Of a stretch of DNA of 64,000 bases, positions 1 through 8,104 are shown in pieces; position 1 is the stretch's first letter; the number at the start of each line of letters is the position of its first letter. A model generated the notes under the pieces. The model saw only the letters and a program-made list of their open reading frames with translations. It was not told where the DNA came from and did no database searches. Location: assembly GCA_965267775.1 (NCBI GenBank), contig OZ254140.1:1116001-1180000 (forward strand). The letters are read 5' to 3'. The position numbers and the translations under genes are program-made. Source of the DNA: Planktophila sp965267775 (GTDB lineage Bacteria > Actinomycetota > Actinomycetes > Nanopelagicales > Nanopelagicaceae).

Positions 1-566
1 TCCGCGAAATCGGTGAAGAGCGCGCACAAGAGCTGATTGAGTTGATGGATCCTGATGATGCTGAAGATGTATTGCGTCTGATGACATATGAGGATTACTC
101 AGCAGGTGGAATGATGACAACCGAGCCAATCGTGATGTCAGCAGATTATTCAGTTGCAGATGCTCTAGCTGCGGTACGTAAGAGTGAGCTCTCTCCCGCA
201 CTTGCTTCACAGGTCTTTATCTGCCGCCAACCGCTTGAAACTCCAACAGGTCGTTTCATCGGCATGGTCCACTACCAGCGCCTCCTTCGCGAACCGCCTT
301 CAACTTTGCTCGGCTCAATTGTTGATACAAATACGCAAGGCGTTAATCCCGATGCAACGTTGCATGAAGTTGCTTCATACTTAGCTAGCTATAACTTGCT
401 ATCGCTACCTGTTATCGATGCAAATGATCGTTTATTAGGCGCAGTAACAGTCGATGACGTACTCGACCACTTGCTCCCTGAGAACTGGCGCCATGATCAC
501 CGTGATTCAGCGGCGACTACAGCAGCACTAGAGAATATTGATACTAGCTTTGATGAGGAGGTGTAA
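1..566 (+). CDS. MgtE N-domain/CBS-pair protein, 3' part
   Basis: The gene runs in from the left edge; the frame is open from base 3 and 187 residues are visible. The first residues (REIGEERAQELIELMDPDDA) match the helical MgtE N-domain. A pair of CBS domains follows, with MTTEP near the start and VTVDDVLDHLLP near the end. The protein stops after the CBS pair, so the membrane domain of true MgtE magnesium channels is missing. Such soluble MgtE-N/CBS proteins are known in actinobacteria, next to DUF1003 and mrp as here. A role in sensing magnesium or nucleotides is inferred from the family. The stop is two bases before the next ATG, so the two genes are probably cotranscribed. Confidence 0.85.
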   Translation, partial: REIGEERAQELIELMDPDDAEDVLRLMTYEDYSAGGMMTTEPIVMSADYSVADALAAVRKSELSPALASQVFICRQPLETPTGRFIGMVHYQRLLREPPSTLLGSIVDTNTQGVNPDATLHEVASYLASYNLLSLPVIDANDRLLGAVTVDDVLDHLLPENWRHDHRDSAATTAALENIDTSFDEEV

Positions 567-568
567 CG

Positions 569-1063
569 ATGGCACGCCATAATGGACTAGATACCCCACG
601 CGAGACTCGTCGTTCACTCCGTGCAAATTACGATCCAGAAGCGTTCGGTCGTCTCTCTGAGCGATTCGCTCGCTTCTTAGGAACAGCGCGCTTCTTGGTC
701 TACATGACTGTCTTTGTTCTTGTTTGGGTTCTCTGGAATACGCTCGCACCAGAGCGCCTTCATTGGGATAGTTACCCATTTATCTTCCTTACATTGATTC
801 TTTCACTTCAAGCTTCTTATGCAGCTCCATTGATTTTGCTTGCGCAGAATCGTCAGGCCGACCGAGATCGCATTGCCCTTAATGAAGACCGTGCTCGCGG
901 TGATCGCAATATTGCAGATACGGAATACCTCACCCGTGAACTTGCGAGCTTACGTATCGCGCTCGGTGAAGTATCAACGCGTGATTATGTTCGTAGCGAA
1001 TTACAGGATGTTGCAAAAGAGATTATTGAAGAGTTACGCAAGCCCGAGTCGGACGCCAAGTAA
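569..1063 (+). CDS. DUF1003 membrane protein
   Basis: A 164-residue protein with two predicted membrane segments (about residues 41-58 and 69-92) and a charged C-terminal tail rich in R, D and E that looks helical. The segment order and the motif RLSERFARFLGTARFLVYM fit the DUF1003 family, of unknown function. The GAGGTG just before the stop of the upstream gene can act as ribosome binding site for the ATG at 569. It follows the MgtE-N/CBS gene, a pairing conserved in actinobacteria that suggests a joint role in ion homeostasis (inference). Its last 30 bases overlap the end of the convergent mrp gene. Confidence 0.85.
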   Translation: MARHNGLDTPRETRRSLRANYDPEAFGRLSERFARFLGTARFLVYMTVFVLVWVLWNTLAPERLHWDSYPFIFLTLILSLQASYAAPLILLAQNRQADRDRIALNEDRARGDRNIADTEYLTRELASLRIALGEVSTRDYVRSELQDVAKEIIEELRKPESDAK

Positions 1064-2152
1064 CGATCCCTGGCGAATAACCAACTTCTCAACAATTGCA
1101 GTAATTGCCTTTGCGCTCTCACTATCGGGTGCGCTGACAACTACCGGTGCACCTTGATCGCCACCTTCGCGAAGATCAACGTTAAATGGAACCTTGCCCA
1201 TCAAGGGAACATCGCCACCGACGAGTGTCGTCAATCTACGTGAAGTCTCTTCTCCCCCGCCGGTTCCAAAGAGAGCCATCTCTTCACCACACTTTGAGCA
1301 AGAGACCGCTGACATATTTTCGATAACGCCAATAACGCGCTGGTGAATCTGGTGGGCAATACGTCCTGCTCGCTCTGCAACTTCAGCAGCGGCAACTTGA
1401 GGAGTTGTAATAACAACAATCTCAGAGGTGGGGATCAATTGACCTAGTGAGATTGCAAGGTCACCGGTTCCTGGTGGCAAGTCAATGTAGAGGATGTCGA
1501 GATCGCCCCAATAAGCATCAGAGAGGAGCTGCTCAAGAACGCGGTGCAGGAGCGGACCGCGATATGCAATCGCATCAGAGCGCTCGGGCTTAAACATCTC
1601 CATTGAGACAACTTTTACACCGTAAGCTTCAAGTGGAATAAACATCTGATCAATAGCGGTGGGACGCTGTCCCATAAGTCCCATAAGGCGTGGAATCGAA
1701 TGTCCATATACATCGGCATCGAGAATTCCAACGCGAAGGCCCTTCTGTGCGGATGCTACGGCGAGGTTTGCGGTCAGTGAAGATTTACCAACGCCACCTT
1801 TACCTGAGGCAACTCCGATGACTCGAGTCAGCGAATCTTTCTGAGCAAATGAGATAAAAGCTTCACGGCCGTTACGGAGCAACTTCTTGATATTTGCTCG
1901 CTGCTCTTCATTCATCACACCAAAATTAATTACTACCTCTGAGACGCCAGCGACGGTGAGCGCCGCCTTCTCGATATCGGTCTTGAGGCGATCGCGCATT
2001 GGACAACCAGAGATTGTCAGGAGAATTGTGAGATTTACAGTTGAACCGCTCTGCTCGATTGATTCGACCATGCCGAGTTCGGTAATAGAACGGTGAAGCT
2101 CTGGGTCATTGACCTTTGAGAGTGCTTCGAAGAGGGCTGATGTGTCGCTCAT
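1034..2152 (-). CDS. mrp: Mrp/ApbC-type Fe-S cluster carrier ATPase
   Basis: 372 residues. An N-terminal MIP18/DUF59-like domain (about 1-95) precedes a ParA/MinD-type P-loop domain with the deviant Walker A GKGGVGKSS at 117-125. A CxxC pair (SCSKCG) in the C-terminal half fits the bridging cysteines that hold a [4Fe-4S] cluster at the dimer interface. Family role: delivery of iron-sulfur clusters to apoproteins in the cytoplasm. The ATG overlaps the tatB stop by four bases (ATGA), so translation is probably coupled. It is the last gene of the run DUF3117-pepA-methyltransferase-htrA-tatB-mrp. The 3' end overlaps the DUF1003 gene tail to tail by 30 bases. Confidence 0.93.
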   Translation of the reverse strand: MSDTSALFEALSKVNDPELHRSITELGMVESIEQSGSTVNLTILLTISGCPMRDRLKTDIEKAALTVAGVSEVVINFGVMNEEQRANIKKLLRNGREAFISFAQKDSLTRVIGVASGKGGVGKSSLTANLAVASAQKGLRVGILDADVYGHSIPRLMGLMGQRPTAIDQMFIPLEAYGVKVVSMEMFKPERSDAIAYRGPLLHRVLEQLLSDAYWGDLDILYIDLPPGTGDLAISLGQLIPTSEIVVITTPQVAAAEVAERAGRIAHQIHQRVIGVIENMSAVSCSKCGEEMALFGTGGGEETSRRLTTLVGGDVPLMGKVPFNVDLREGGDQGAPVVVSAPDSESAKAITAIVEKLVIRQGSLLGVRLGLA

Positions 2153-2454
2153 AGAAGATCGGGGTCGATCTTGCTCTCAGGGCGAACCTTGGGCTTTGCT
2201 GGCCCCTCATCAAGTGCTGCATCAATCTGCTTCTTCACAAATGTCTTCGGATTGAGATCTGCAGGCTTAAGGTCTTCAAAGCCAGGGCCGAGATTCTCTT
2301 TCAACTCATTTGTTGCAGTAGCTGCCAGGCCGCGGAGCTTCTTCACAATCTTCGCTGCTTCAACTGCAAATTGAGGCAACTTATCTGGACCCACCAGAAC
2401 CATTGCCAAGATTGCAAGACCAAGGATCTCGCCTGCACCGAAGTCGAAGAACAT
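2149..2454 (-). CDS. tatB: Sec-independent translocase subunit TatB
   Basis: 101 residues: a short N-terminal membrane helix (EILGLAILAMVLVGPDKLP), the Gly-Pro hinge, an amphipathic helix (about 25-50) and a polar tail. The start MFFDFGAGEILGL and the LVGPDKLPQFA hinge are typical of TatB rather than TatA. With TatA and TatC it would export folded proteins across the membrane; neither partner is in the window. It lies between htrA and mrp, as in Mycobacterium. The gap to htrA is 17 bases, with AGGTTCC before the ATG serving as a weak Shine-Dalgarno. Confidence 0.9.
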   Translation of the reverse strand: MFFDFGAGEILGLAILAMVLVGPDKLPQFAVEAAKIVKKLRGLAATATNELKENLGPGFEDLKPADLNPKTFVKKQIDAALDEGPAKPKVRPESKIDPDLL

Positions 2455-2471
2455 AGAGGAACCTTATCGTT

Positions 2472-3587
2472 CTACTTGCCGGCTGTCAGGATAAGAGTCG
2501 CTTGATAATTCTTACTCTTTCGCGTGTATTTCACGAGTACAGAATCTCCCACATCGTGTGAACGAACAGCAACGATGAGTTCTTCAGGGCTGGTAATAGC
2601 ACGGCCATCAAATTCATAGATGAGATCTCCTGGCTTAAGTCCCGCCTTTGCAGCCGGACCTCCCGCCAAAATTGCTGCGCCCTTTGATGAGATAAGTGCG
2701 CCATTGCCGCTGACAGACATATCGACTGATACACCAATGATTGGGTAAGTCGCTTTACCGCTCTTAATTAACTGCTCTGCAGTCTTACGTGCTTGATTGA
2801 TCGGAATTGCAAAACCAAGTCCGATAGATCCAGTCTGTGAGCCCTGCCCTGAACCAAGAGTTGCAATTGCAGAGTTAACGCCAATCACTGCACCAGTTGC
2901 ATCTACGAGCGGACCGCCGGAATTTCCTGGATTGATTGCGGCATCTGTTTGAAGTGCGTTAATAAATGCATTATCTGTTGCAGATTCGCCGGCAGTAACG
3001 GCGCGATTTTTTGCGCTAATGATGCCAAGGGTTACGGTGCCTTGTAATCCAAGTGGTGAACCGATTGCTAGAACTGAATCCCCCACCGCAACTTTCTCGC
3101 TATCTCCAAATTGGAGTGCAGGAAGTGATCGGTTTGAGACTCGCAAGACTGCAAGGTCATACGAGGTGTCACGACCTACAACTGTTGCATCGTAAGAAGT
3201 TCCATCCTGAAGTCGCACGGTGATGCTTCCACCGCTTGTAACAGCGGAGGCAATGACGTGGTTATTGGTGAGGATGTACCCGTCGCTTGAGATGACAAAG
3301 CCAGAACCTGTCGCTCCCCCATCAGCATCTTTAGCTTCAATTGATACAACTGAAGGGAGAACGCGCTTTGCAATCCCCGCGACCGAATCCGCCGGGCGTT
3401 CAATTACAGAATTTGATTTCACGAGCTTCGTGGAATAACCAAAGAGAGATCCGCTAGATGAGGCACCAAAGACCCCACCAATAACTCCGACAACGAGCGC
3501 GAGAACCATTGCAGTTCGAAGTGAGATCGACTTACTCGTCGATGATGGTGTGCTCCACCATGGACCCTGTGCGCCAAAGTTGCTCAT
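2472..3587 (-). CDS. htrA: HtrA/DegP-like membrane-anchored serine protease
   Basis: 371 residues. A single N-terminal membrane anchor (about 25-41) precedes a trypsin-like protease domain with the catalytic triad H110 (TNNHVIA), D144 (SYDLAVL) and S223 (GNSGGPLV). A C-terminal PDZ domain (about 275-365; GLKPGDLIYEFDGRAI) follows. Family role: degradation or refolding of misfolded envelope proteins outside the membrane. In Mycobacterium the orthologous position follows sigE and its anti-sigma gene; here the upstream gene is the O-methyltransferase, 12 bases away, so the local sigma/anti-sigma control is gone. It is probably cotranscribed from the pepA end. Confidence 0.92.
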   Translation of the reverse strand: MSNFGAQGPWWSTPSSTSKSISLRTAMVLALVVGVIGGVFGASSSGSLFGYSTKLVKSNSVIERPADSVAGIAKRVLPSVVSIEAKDADGGATGSGFVISSDGYILTNNHVIASAVTSGGSITVRLQDGTSYDATVVGRDTSYDLAVLRVSNRSLPALQFGDSEKVAVGDSVLAIGSPLGLQGTVTLGIISAKNRAVTAGESATDNAFINALQTDAAINPGNSGGPLVDATGAVIGVNSAIATLGSGQGSQTGSIGLGFAIPINQARKTAEQLIKSGKATYPIIGVSVDMSVSGNGALISSKGAAILAGGPAAKAGLKPGDLIYEFDGRAITSPEELIVAVRSHDVGDSVLVKYTRKSKNYQATLILTAGK

Positions 3588-3599
3588 GCGAGTAGTTTC

Positions 3600-4226
3600 C
3601 TACAACTTGGTGGCGAGTAACAAACCATCGCCGACCGGGATGAGTGCAGTCGCCCAATTCTCTGAGTCAGCTCTAAGCGCCTTCCCAGCTTCACGGAGTG
3701 CGATTGTCTTTGGATCGCGCTGTGCAGGATCTGCAACCTTGCCGCCGCCGAAAAAGTTATCGATGACAAAGACTCCGCCACTGCGAAGTATGCGTTGCGC
3801 CTCTGCAATGGCATAGATCAAATCTTCAGGGTTATGGCGATAGATGACTAAGTCATATGCGCGGTCAGTGAGCTTTGTCATTACCTCCATTACTGGATTG
3901 GTAATCAGACGAAAACGAGATGGCGCGATTTCAGCATCTGCGAGAGCCAACTTTGCAATCGAGCTATGTTCCATTTCATCATCAATAGAAGTGAGGGTGC
4001 CTGATTTCAACATTCCATCAAGGAGCCACAGTGAGCCAACTCCAGAACCTGTCCCAACTTCCACAACAGATTGCGCTTTGAGAAGTTGAGCAAGAAATGC
4101 GAGATATGCGCCGGCACCTTGTGTGAGATCAACTGTGCCTATTTCTACGCCACGTGCTCGAGCTGCGAGCTTGATCGCATCCTCAGCAATAAAGCCCTCT
4201 GCATAGGAGTGCGGATCAATAATCAT
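3600..4226 (-). CDS. Class I SAM-dependent O-methyltransferase
   Basis: 208 residues from the ATG at 4226, which overlaps the pepA stop as ATGA; an in-frame ATG at 4244 lies inside pepA and is less likely. Motif I is VVEVGTGSGVGSLWLL, and DDEMEHSSIA and VFVIDNFFGGG follow as in the COMT-like O-methyltransferase family (PF01596). The substrate cannot be told from sequence. Mycobacterium has a similar methyltransferase close to sigE-htrA-tatB, so the location is conserved. It is cotranscribed with pepA upstream and htrA downstream. Confidence 0.88.
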   Translation of the reverse strand: MIIDPHSYAEGFIAEDAIKLAARARGVEIGTVDLTQGAGAYLAFLAQLLKAQSVVEVGTGSGVGSLWLLDGMLKSGTLTSIDDEMEHSSIAKLALADAEIAPSRFRLITNPVMEVMTKLTDRAYDLVIYRHNPEDLIYAIAEAQRILRSGGVFVIDNFFGGGKVADPAQRDPKTIALREAGKALRADSENWATALIPVGDGLLLATKL

Positions 4227-5716
4227 GAGAGCGACAATATCCAATCAACGAGCAAACGGACGCCATATCCGGTTCCGCCCTTTGGATTTTCTCCAGAATC
4301 TGATTCAGAACGGGCTGTTCCTGCGATATCGAGGTGAACCCACTTACGGTCACCGACGAAATGCTCGAGATAGAGAGCAGCTGTTACAGATCCTGCTGAG
4401 TAAGCATGTTTATCTGCAGCGTGATTGAGATCTGCAACATCACTTTCGAGTGAATCTACATAATCATCGACAAGTGGCATATGCCAGACCCGCTCACCAG
4501 AAGTTTCGCCGATCGCGCTGAGCTGGGCTGCCAACTTAGCGTCACGGGTATACATCGCTGCATATTGACGACCAAGGCCGAGGGTTGCAGCCCCTGTAAG
4601 TGTTGCAATATCTACAAGGTAATCAGGGTCGAGATTCTGATCTGCATAGGCAAGGCCATCTGCCAGGACTAAACGTCCTTCAGCATCTGTATTGATAATT
4701 TCAACGGTTGTTCCACCGTATTGGGTGATGATGTCAGATGGTCGCTGCGATGTACCCGAGAGCGCATTCTCTGCACACATCATAAGAACTGTTACGCGAA
4801 TATTTGGCTGCAGATCTGCAATTGCAGAGATTGCACCGAGCGCTGCAGCAGATCCCGCCATATCGCTCTTCATCGGCGCCATAATGTCGTAAGGGCGCTT
4901 CAGTGAAACGCCACCAGTGTCGTAGGTAATTCCTTTTCCAACAATTACGACATGGGGAAGTGCGTGCGCACCCTTCGCCTTTGATTTTGCAATCTTCTTT
5001 GGAATATAAGAGATCTCGATAAAACGAGGACCAGGGTTTGGCGAAGACATTCCCACCGCGACAAGACCACCAAATGGAGCAAGCGCCTTACCTTCGAGAA
5101 CCTTGATTGTCAGGCCCTTGCTATCTGCAACCTTCTTCGCTTCCTGAGCCATCCAGAGTGGAGTCTTAATATTTGAAGGAGTGTGAACTAAGTCGCGAGT
5201 TGCAACAAGTGCCTGTGCGATTGCATCTGCTTGCGCAAGTGCATCAACTTCATTGGTTGCAATTGAGAAAGTTGGAATCTCTGCCGGAGCTGTTGTCTTG
5301 AGATTCCATGTGTAAGCACCGAGCACCATAGAAATTGCATGAGCCTTAACTTCAGCCTTCTTCGTTGGAAGAAGAGAGATGAGATTTACTGCCTTTCCCC
5401 GGACTTTACGACCAAGGGCTGCACCTGCAGCGCGGAAATCTTTCAGCGATTGATCGCCAAGTCCGACGAGGTAGAGACGATCCATCTCAGTATCGGCATG
5501 GAGAACTGGAATCTCAAAGAGTTCACCAGCTTTTGCAGTTGGTGAGAAGAATGAAACTTCATCGAGCAGGTTTATCTCAAAGAGCTTCTCAATCGATGAT
5601 ATGAGTGAGGCCTTACCCACAAATGAGATCTCACCCTCTGCGCTCTTGATAAAACCAAGTGCGAGAAGATCTCCGCCGAGAAGTGAGTCGAGATCAGGGC
5701 TAACTGAGTGAAGAAT
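4223..5716 (-). CDS. pepA: Leucyl aminopeptidase, M17 family
   Basis: A cytosolic two-metal aminopeptidase that removes N-terminal residues from peptides. The C-terminal catalytic domain holds GKGITYDTGGVSLK, MKSDMAGSA and the signature NTDAEGRL, which supply the metal ligands. The start is unusual. The first standard start in frame is a GTG at 5620 (465 residues), but family-like sequence continues upstream (PDLDSLLGGDLLALGFI, then GEISFVGK, matching the N-domain). No ATG, GTG, TTG or CTG lies between 5621 and the in-frame stop near 5737. An ATT at 5716, eleven bases after the DUF3117 stop and behind AAGTAAGG, would give 497 residues, close to the family length. I drew the gene from that ATT; this choice is tentative. 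Confidence 0.8.
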   Translation of the reverse strand: MLHSVSPDLDSLLGGDLLALGFIKSAEGEISFVGKASLISSIEKLFEINLLDEVSFFSPTAKAGELFEIPVLHADTEMDRLYLVGLGDQSLKDFRAAGAALGRKVRGKAVNLISLLPTKKAEVKAHAISMVLGAYTWNLKTTAPAEIPTFSIATNEVDALAQADAIAQALVATRDLVHTPSNIKTPLWMAQEAKKVADSKGLTIKVLEGKALAPFGGLVAVGMSSPNPGPRFIEISYIPKKIAKSKAKGAHALPHVVIVGKGITYDTGGVSLKRPYDIMAPMKSDMAGSAAALGAISAIADLQPNIRVTVLMMCAENALSGTSQRPSDIITQYGGTTVEIINTDAEGRLVLADGLAYADQNLDPDYLVDIATLTGAATLGLGRQYAAMYTRDAKLAAQLSAIGETSGERVWHMPLVDDYVDSLESDVADLNHAADKHAYSAGSVTAALYLEHFVGDRKWVHLDIAGTARSESDSGENPKGGTGYGVRLLVDWILSLS

Positions 5717-5727
5717 TTCTCTTAGCC

Positions 5728-5907
5728 TTACTTCTTAATAAGGGCTACAGCGGCTTCAAGAGCTGCGCTGAGGTTGTTGGCTTCCTGAGGATTGAGCTCA
5801 ACTACGAGGCGTCCTCCGCCTTCGAGTGGAATTCGCATAACGAGGGAACGTGCTTCCTTCGTTACTTCCATTGGGCCATCACCAGTGCGGGGTTTCATTG
5901 CTGCCAT
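5728..5907 (-). CDS. DUF3117 small actinobacterial protein
   Basis: 59 residues beginning MAAMKPRTGDGPMEVTKE and containing RIPLEGGGRLVVELNP, which is the DUF3117 consensus; members are short and nearly invariant across actinobacteria, with no known function. The ATG at 5907 matches the conserved N-terminus better than the in-frame ATG at 5925. GATACT ends six bases before the ATG, so the message may be leaderless. The stop lies directly upstream of the tentative pepA start, so the two genes probably share a transcript and may be translationally coupled. Confidence 0.87.
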   Translation of the reverse strand: MAAMKPRTGDGPMEVTKEARSLVMRIPLEGGGRLVVELNPQEANNLSAALEAAVALIKK

Positions 5908-5959
5908 GGCATAAGTATCCCGCATCGCACCCCTGTAATGGAAATCGGGGCTGAGCGGA

Positions 5960-6151
5960 TTAGAGCCCTAAATGTGCGCTAATTCGTCGCTTTCCTGAAT
6001 CAATGACCACGATAACTGCGCGTTCAGGAACGGCGAGAAGTGCTGCGATATCCCCCGCGCTCTTGCCCCGTAGGTAGTGCAGGGTCAGGATGATCCGTTC
6101 TTCCTCAGGCAGAGAGGAGAGCAACTCTGCAATCGTCTGAGGGGAGCTCAT
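5960..6151 (-). CDS. Orphan sigma-70 region 4-like HTH protein
   Basis: 63 residues. SLPEEERIILTLHYLRGKSA followed by GDIAALLAVPERAVIVVIDS reads as the helix-turn-helix of sigma factor region 4 (the usual pattern is LP..eR.vl.L.y.eg.s..EIA..lg). No region 2 or other domain is present. The ATG lies eleven bases after the stop of the SRPBCC gene, so it is in that operon. It sits where mycobacterial relatives carry other genes and near where sigE would be expected, so it may be a remnant or a stand-alone regulator. Function unknown. Confidence 0.65.
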   Translation of the reverse strand: MSSPQTIAELLSSLPEEERIILTLHYLRGKSAGDIAALLAVPERAVIVVIDSGKRRISAHLGL

Positions 6152-6162
6152 AGGGATAGAGG

Positions 6163-6612
6163 TTACTCCAGAAGGCGAGCAAATCGGGAGAGAGAAATCT
6201 TCACCCCGAGCCAGAGAAAGGGTTTGACCATGATGAAGAGCAGTCGCGGCGCTATTACCTCTTCCGACCAGTGGAATGTCGTGTGATTGTTATCCAGAGC
6301 AACAACTTCAAATGTGCCAGAGCCCTTGAGGATCTTGCCGTAGTGAATGACATCGCAGCGATGCGGTGGCTCCCAACGAGTGACCTCCATCAAATCGAGA
6401 AGTCCGAGAAATTTAAAGCGCGGATAGAGGCGATAGAGCGGTCCGGTAAATGCCTCAATCTTCACACCAACGCCTTCAGATATTTCGCTTGTACGTGAGA
6501 CCGTTGTCTGCAACATCCAATCGCCTTGGCTCTCCCAATCCGCGATAGAGCTCCAGACTTTATTTGCTGGTGCCTTGATGAGCATCGAGATTGCAATGTG
6601 GTTGCTACGCAT
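6163..6612 (-). CDS. SRPBCC/polyketide cyclase-like protein
   Basis: 149 residues from the ATG at 6612, which overlaps the end of the LOG gene by eight bases; an in-frame ATG at 6633 is less likely. The order IKAPANKVWSSIADWESQGDW, a central strand-rich region, a GSGTFEVVALDNN strand and a long C-terminal helix (about 125-148) is that of the START-like SRPBCC fold, which binds hydrophobic ligands. The substrate is unknown. It lies in one operon with the LOG gene upstream and the sigma-4-like gene downstream. Confidence 0.75.
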   Translation of the reverse strand: MRSNHIAISMLIKAPANKVWSSIADWESQGDWMLQTTVSRTSEISEGVGVKIEAFTGPLYRLYPRFKFLGLLDLMEVTRWEPPHRCDVIHYGKILKGSGTFEVVALDNNHTTFHWSEEVIAPRLLFIMVKPFLWLGVKISLSRFARLLE

Positions 6613-7147
6613 TGTGGCTCTTAATAAATTCAAGGGTCTCTTCGACTGATGTTGCCCAGAGAACTAAATCACGCATTCCAGGTTTTACAAAAGATTGATC
6701 TTCAAGGTCAATTACCAACTCATGAAGTTTCTTATAAACGCCAAATGGATCGAGAATAACAATTGGCTTGTTATGGAACCCAAGGTAGCGACCTACCCAA
6801 ATCTCAATCAACTCTTCTAACGTTCCAAGACCGCCAGGAAGTGCGATAAATGCATCTGCTAACTCTTCAATCTTCGCCTTACGTGTTCGCATAGTGTCTA
6901 CAACAACGAGTTCATCGCTATCGTGATCTGCAAATTCAATATCGACCAACTTCTGCGGAATGATTCCGATTGTCTTGCCACCCTTGCTGCGCGCACCTCG
7001 AGAGATTGCCCCCATTGATGAGATATGCCCGCCACCAGAGACGAGCTCTGCACCTGATTGAGCAATTGCGGCGCCGAGTTCAAATGAGAGATCGATGAAC
7101 TTGGGATCGATTGTGGGTGATGATGAGCAGTAAACGGCGATTCGCAT
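6605..7147 (-). CDS. LOG family nucleotide phosphoribohydrolase-like protein
   Basis: 180 residues with the LOG signature PGGLGTLEE at 104-112 and the upstream glycine-rich SGGGHISSMG at 37-46. Members (TIGR00730) cleave ribose 5-phosphate from nucleotide 5'-monophosphates, classically cytokinin precursors; the bacterial housekeeping role is less clear. A similar gene lies close to dapD in Mycobacterium, as here. TATCCT (7155-7160, minus) ends seven bases before the ATG, which points to a leaderless transcript divergent from dapD. Confidence 0.88.
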   Translation of the reverse strand: MRIAVYCSSSPTIDPKFIDLSFELGAAIAQSGAELVSGGGHISSMGAISRGARSKGGKTIGIIPQKLVDIEFADHDSDELVVVDTMRTRKAKIEELADAFIALPGGLGTLEELIEIWVGRYLGFHNKPIVILDPFGVYKKLHELVIDLEDQSFVKPGMRDLVLWATSVEETLEFIKSHNA

Positions 7148-7154
7148 ATGCGAA

Positions 7155-7179
7155 AGGATACGCGTGTAACCAGTATTCT
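7155..7179. promoter_or_regulatory. Divergent leaderless promoters, LOG gene and dapD
   Basis: On minus, TATCCT occupies 7160-7155 and is followed by exactly seven bases and the ATG at 7147. On plus, TATTCT occupies 7174-7179 and is followed by seven bases and the ATG at 7187. With normal -10 geometry both transcripts would begin at or next to the first base of their start codons. Only 39 bases separate the starts, so each -35 region must overlap the opposite promoter. Confidence 0.6.
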
Positions 7180-7186
7180 TCTTCCC

Positions 7187-8104
7187 ATGTCAAACCTTGC
7201 TCACGGTCATGGAATTGCAACGCTCTCTGGTTCAACAGTGTTGGATGTCTGGTTTCCAGCGCCTGCATTAGGCGCACTAGCGGGAACACCTGATGCCTCA
7301 CTCTCTGCTCTTGCAGTAGCAGATGCTGATCGTGGCATTACTCGTGAAGTAGTCTCTATCGAGATTGACCTGACACAGGCTCCTGCTGATGCCAAGGATG
7401 CATATCTTCGCCTACATCTTCTTTCTCATCGCTTGGTAAAGCCACATGGCCAATCACTCGATGGAATATTCGGTCTCCTCTCAAATGTTGTATGGACTTC
7501 AGTAGGTCCTTGCGCGGTAGAAGGTTTTGAACTCACACGTGCGCACCTCAAGGCAAAGTACGGCAACGTCACTGTCTATAGCGTTGATAAGTTCCCACGA
7601 ATGGTTGATTACGTGATTCCATCTGGCGTTCGTATCGCAGATGCTGATCGCGTTCGCCTTGGTGCACATCTTGCATCAGGTACAACCATCATGCATGAAG
7701 GATTTGTTAACTTTAATGCCGGAACGCTCGGCGCATCGATGGTCGAAGGTCGCATCTCTGCAGGCGTTGTTGTTGGAGATGGCACCGATGTCGGTGGCGG
7801 CGCATCCATTATGGGAACCCTCAGCGGTGGAGGTAAAGAAGTTATCTCTATCGGTGAGAAGTGCCTACTCGGAGCTAACTCAGGACTTGGAATCTCTCTT
7901 GGAGATAACTGTGTGATTGAAGCCGGCACTTACATCACAGCTGCAGCGAAGATCACTCTCCCTGATGGCGAAGTTGTTAAGGCAGGCACGCTCTCAGGTG
8001 CAAATGATCTTCTCTTCCGTCGTAATTCATTAACTGGCGGACTTGAAGCTGTCATGCGTACAGGTACATGGGGTGGACTTAACTCAGTACTGCACGCTAA
8101 CTAA
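7187..8104 (+). CDS. dapD: Tetrahydrodipicolinate N-succinyltransferase, actinobacterial type
   Basis: 305 residues. DapD transfers succinyl from succinyl-CoA to tetrahydrodipicolinate in the lysine/diaminopimelate pathway. The N-terminus (GIATLSGSTVLDVWFPAP) matches mycobacterial DapD. The central part carries left-handed beta-helix hexapeptide turns (RLGAHLASGTTIMHEGFVNF, GVVVGDGTDVGGGASIMG). The start is placed at the ATG at 7187, not the in-frame ATG at 7148, because homology begins there and a -10-like TATTCT sits seven bases upstream. The 3' end overlaps the convergent SpoIID gene by eight bases. Confidence 0.93.
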   Translation: MSNLAHGHGIATLSGSTVLDVWFPAPALGALAGTPDASLSALAVADADRGITREVVSIEIDLTQAPADAKDAYLRLHLLSHRLVKPHGQSLDGIFGLLSNVVWTSVGPCAVEGFELTRAHLKAKYGNVTVYSVDKFPRMVDYVIPSGVRIADADRVRLGAHLASGTTIMHEGFVNFNAGTLGASMVEGRISAGVVVGDGTDVGGGASIMGTLSGGGKEVISIGEKCLLGANSGLGISLGDNCVIEAGTYITAAAKITLPDGEVVKAGTLSGANDLLFRRNSLTGGLEAVMRTGTWGGLNSVLHAN

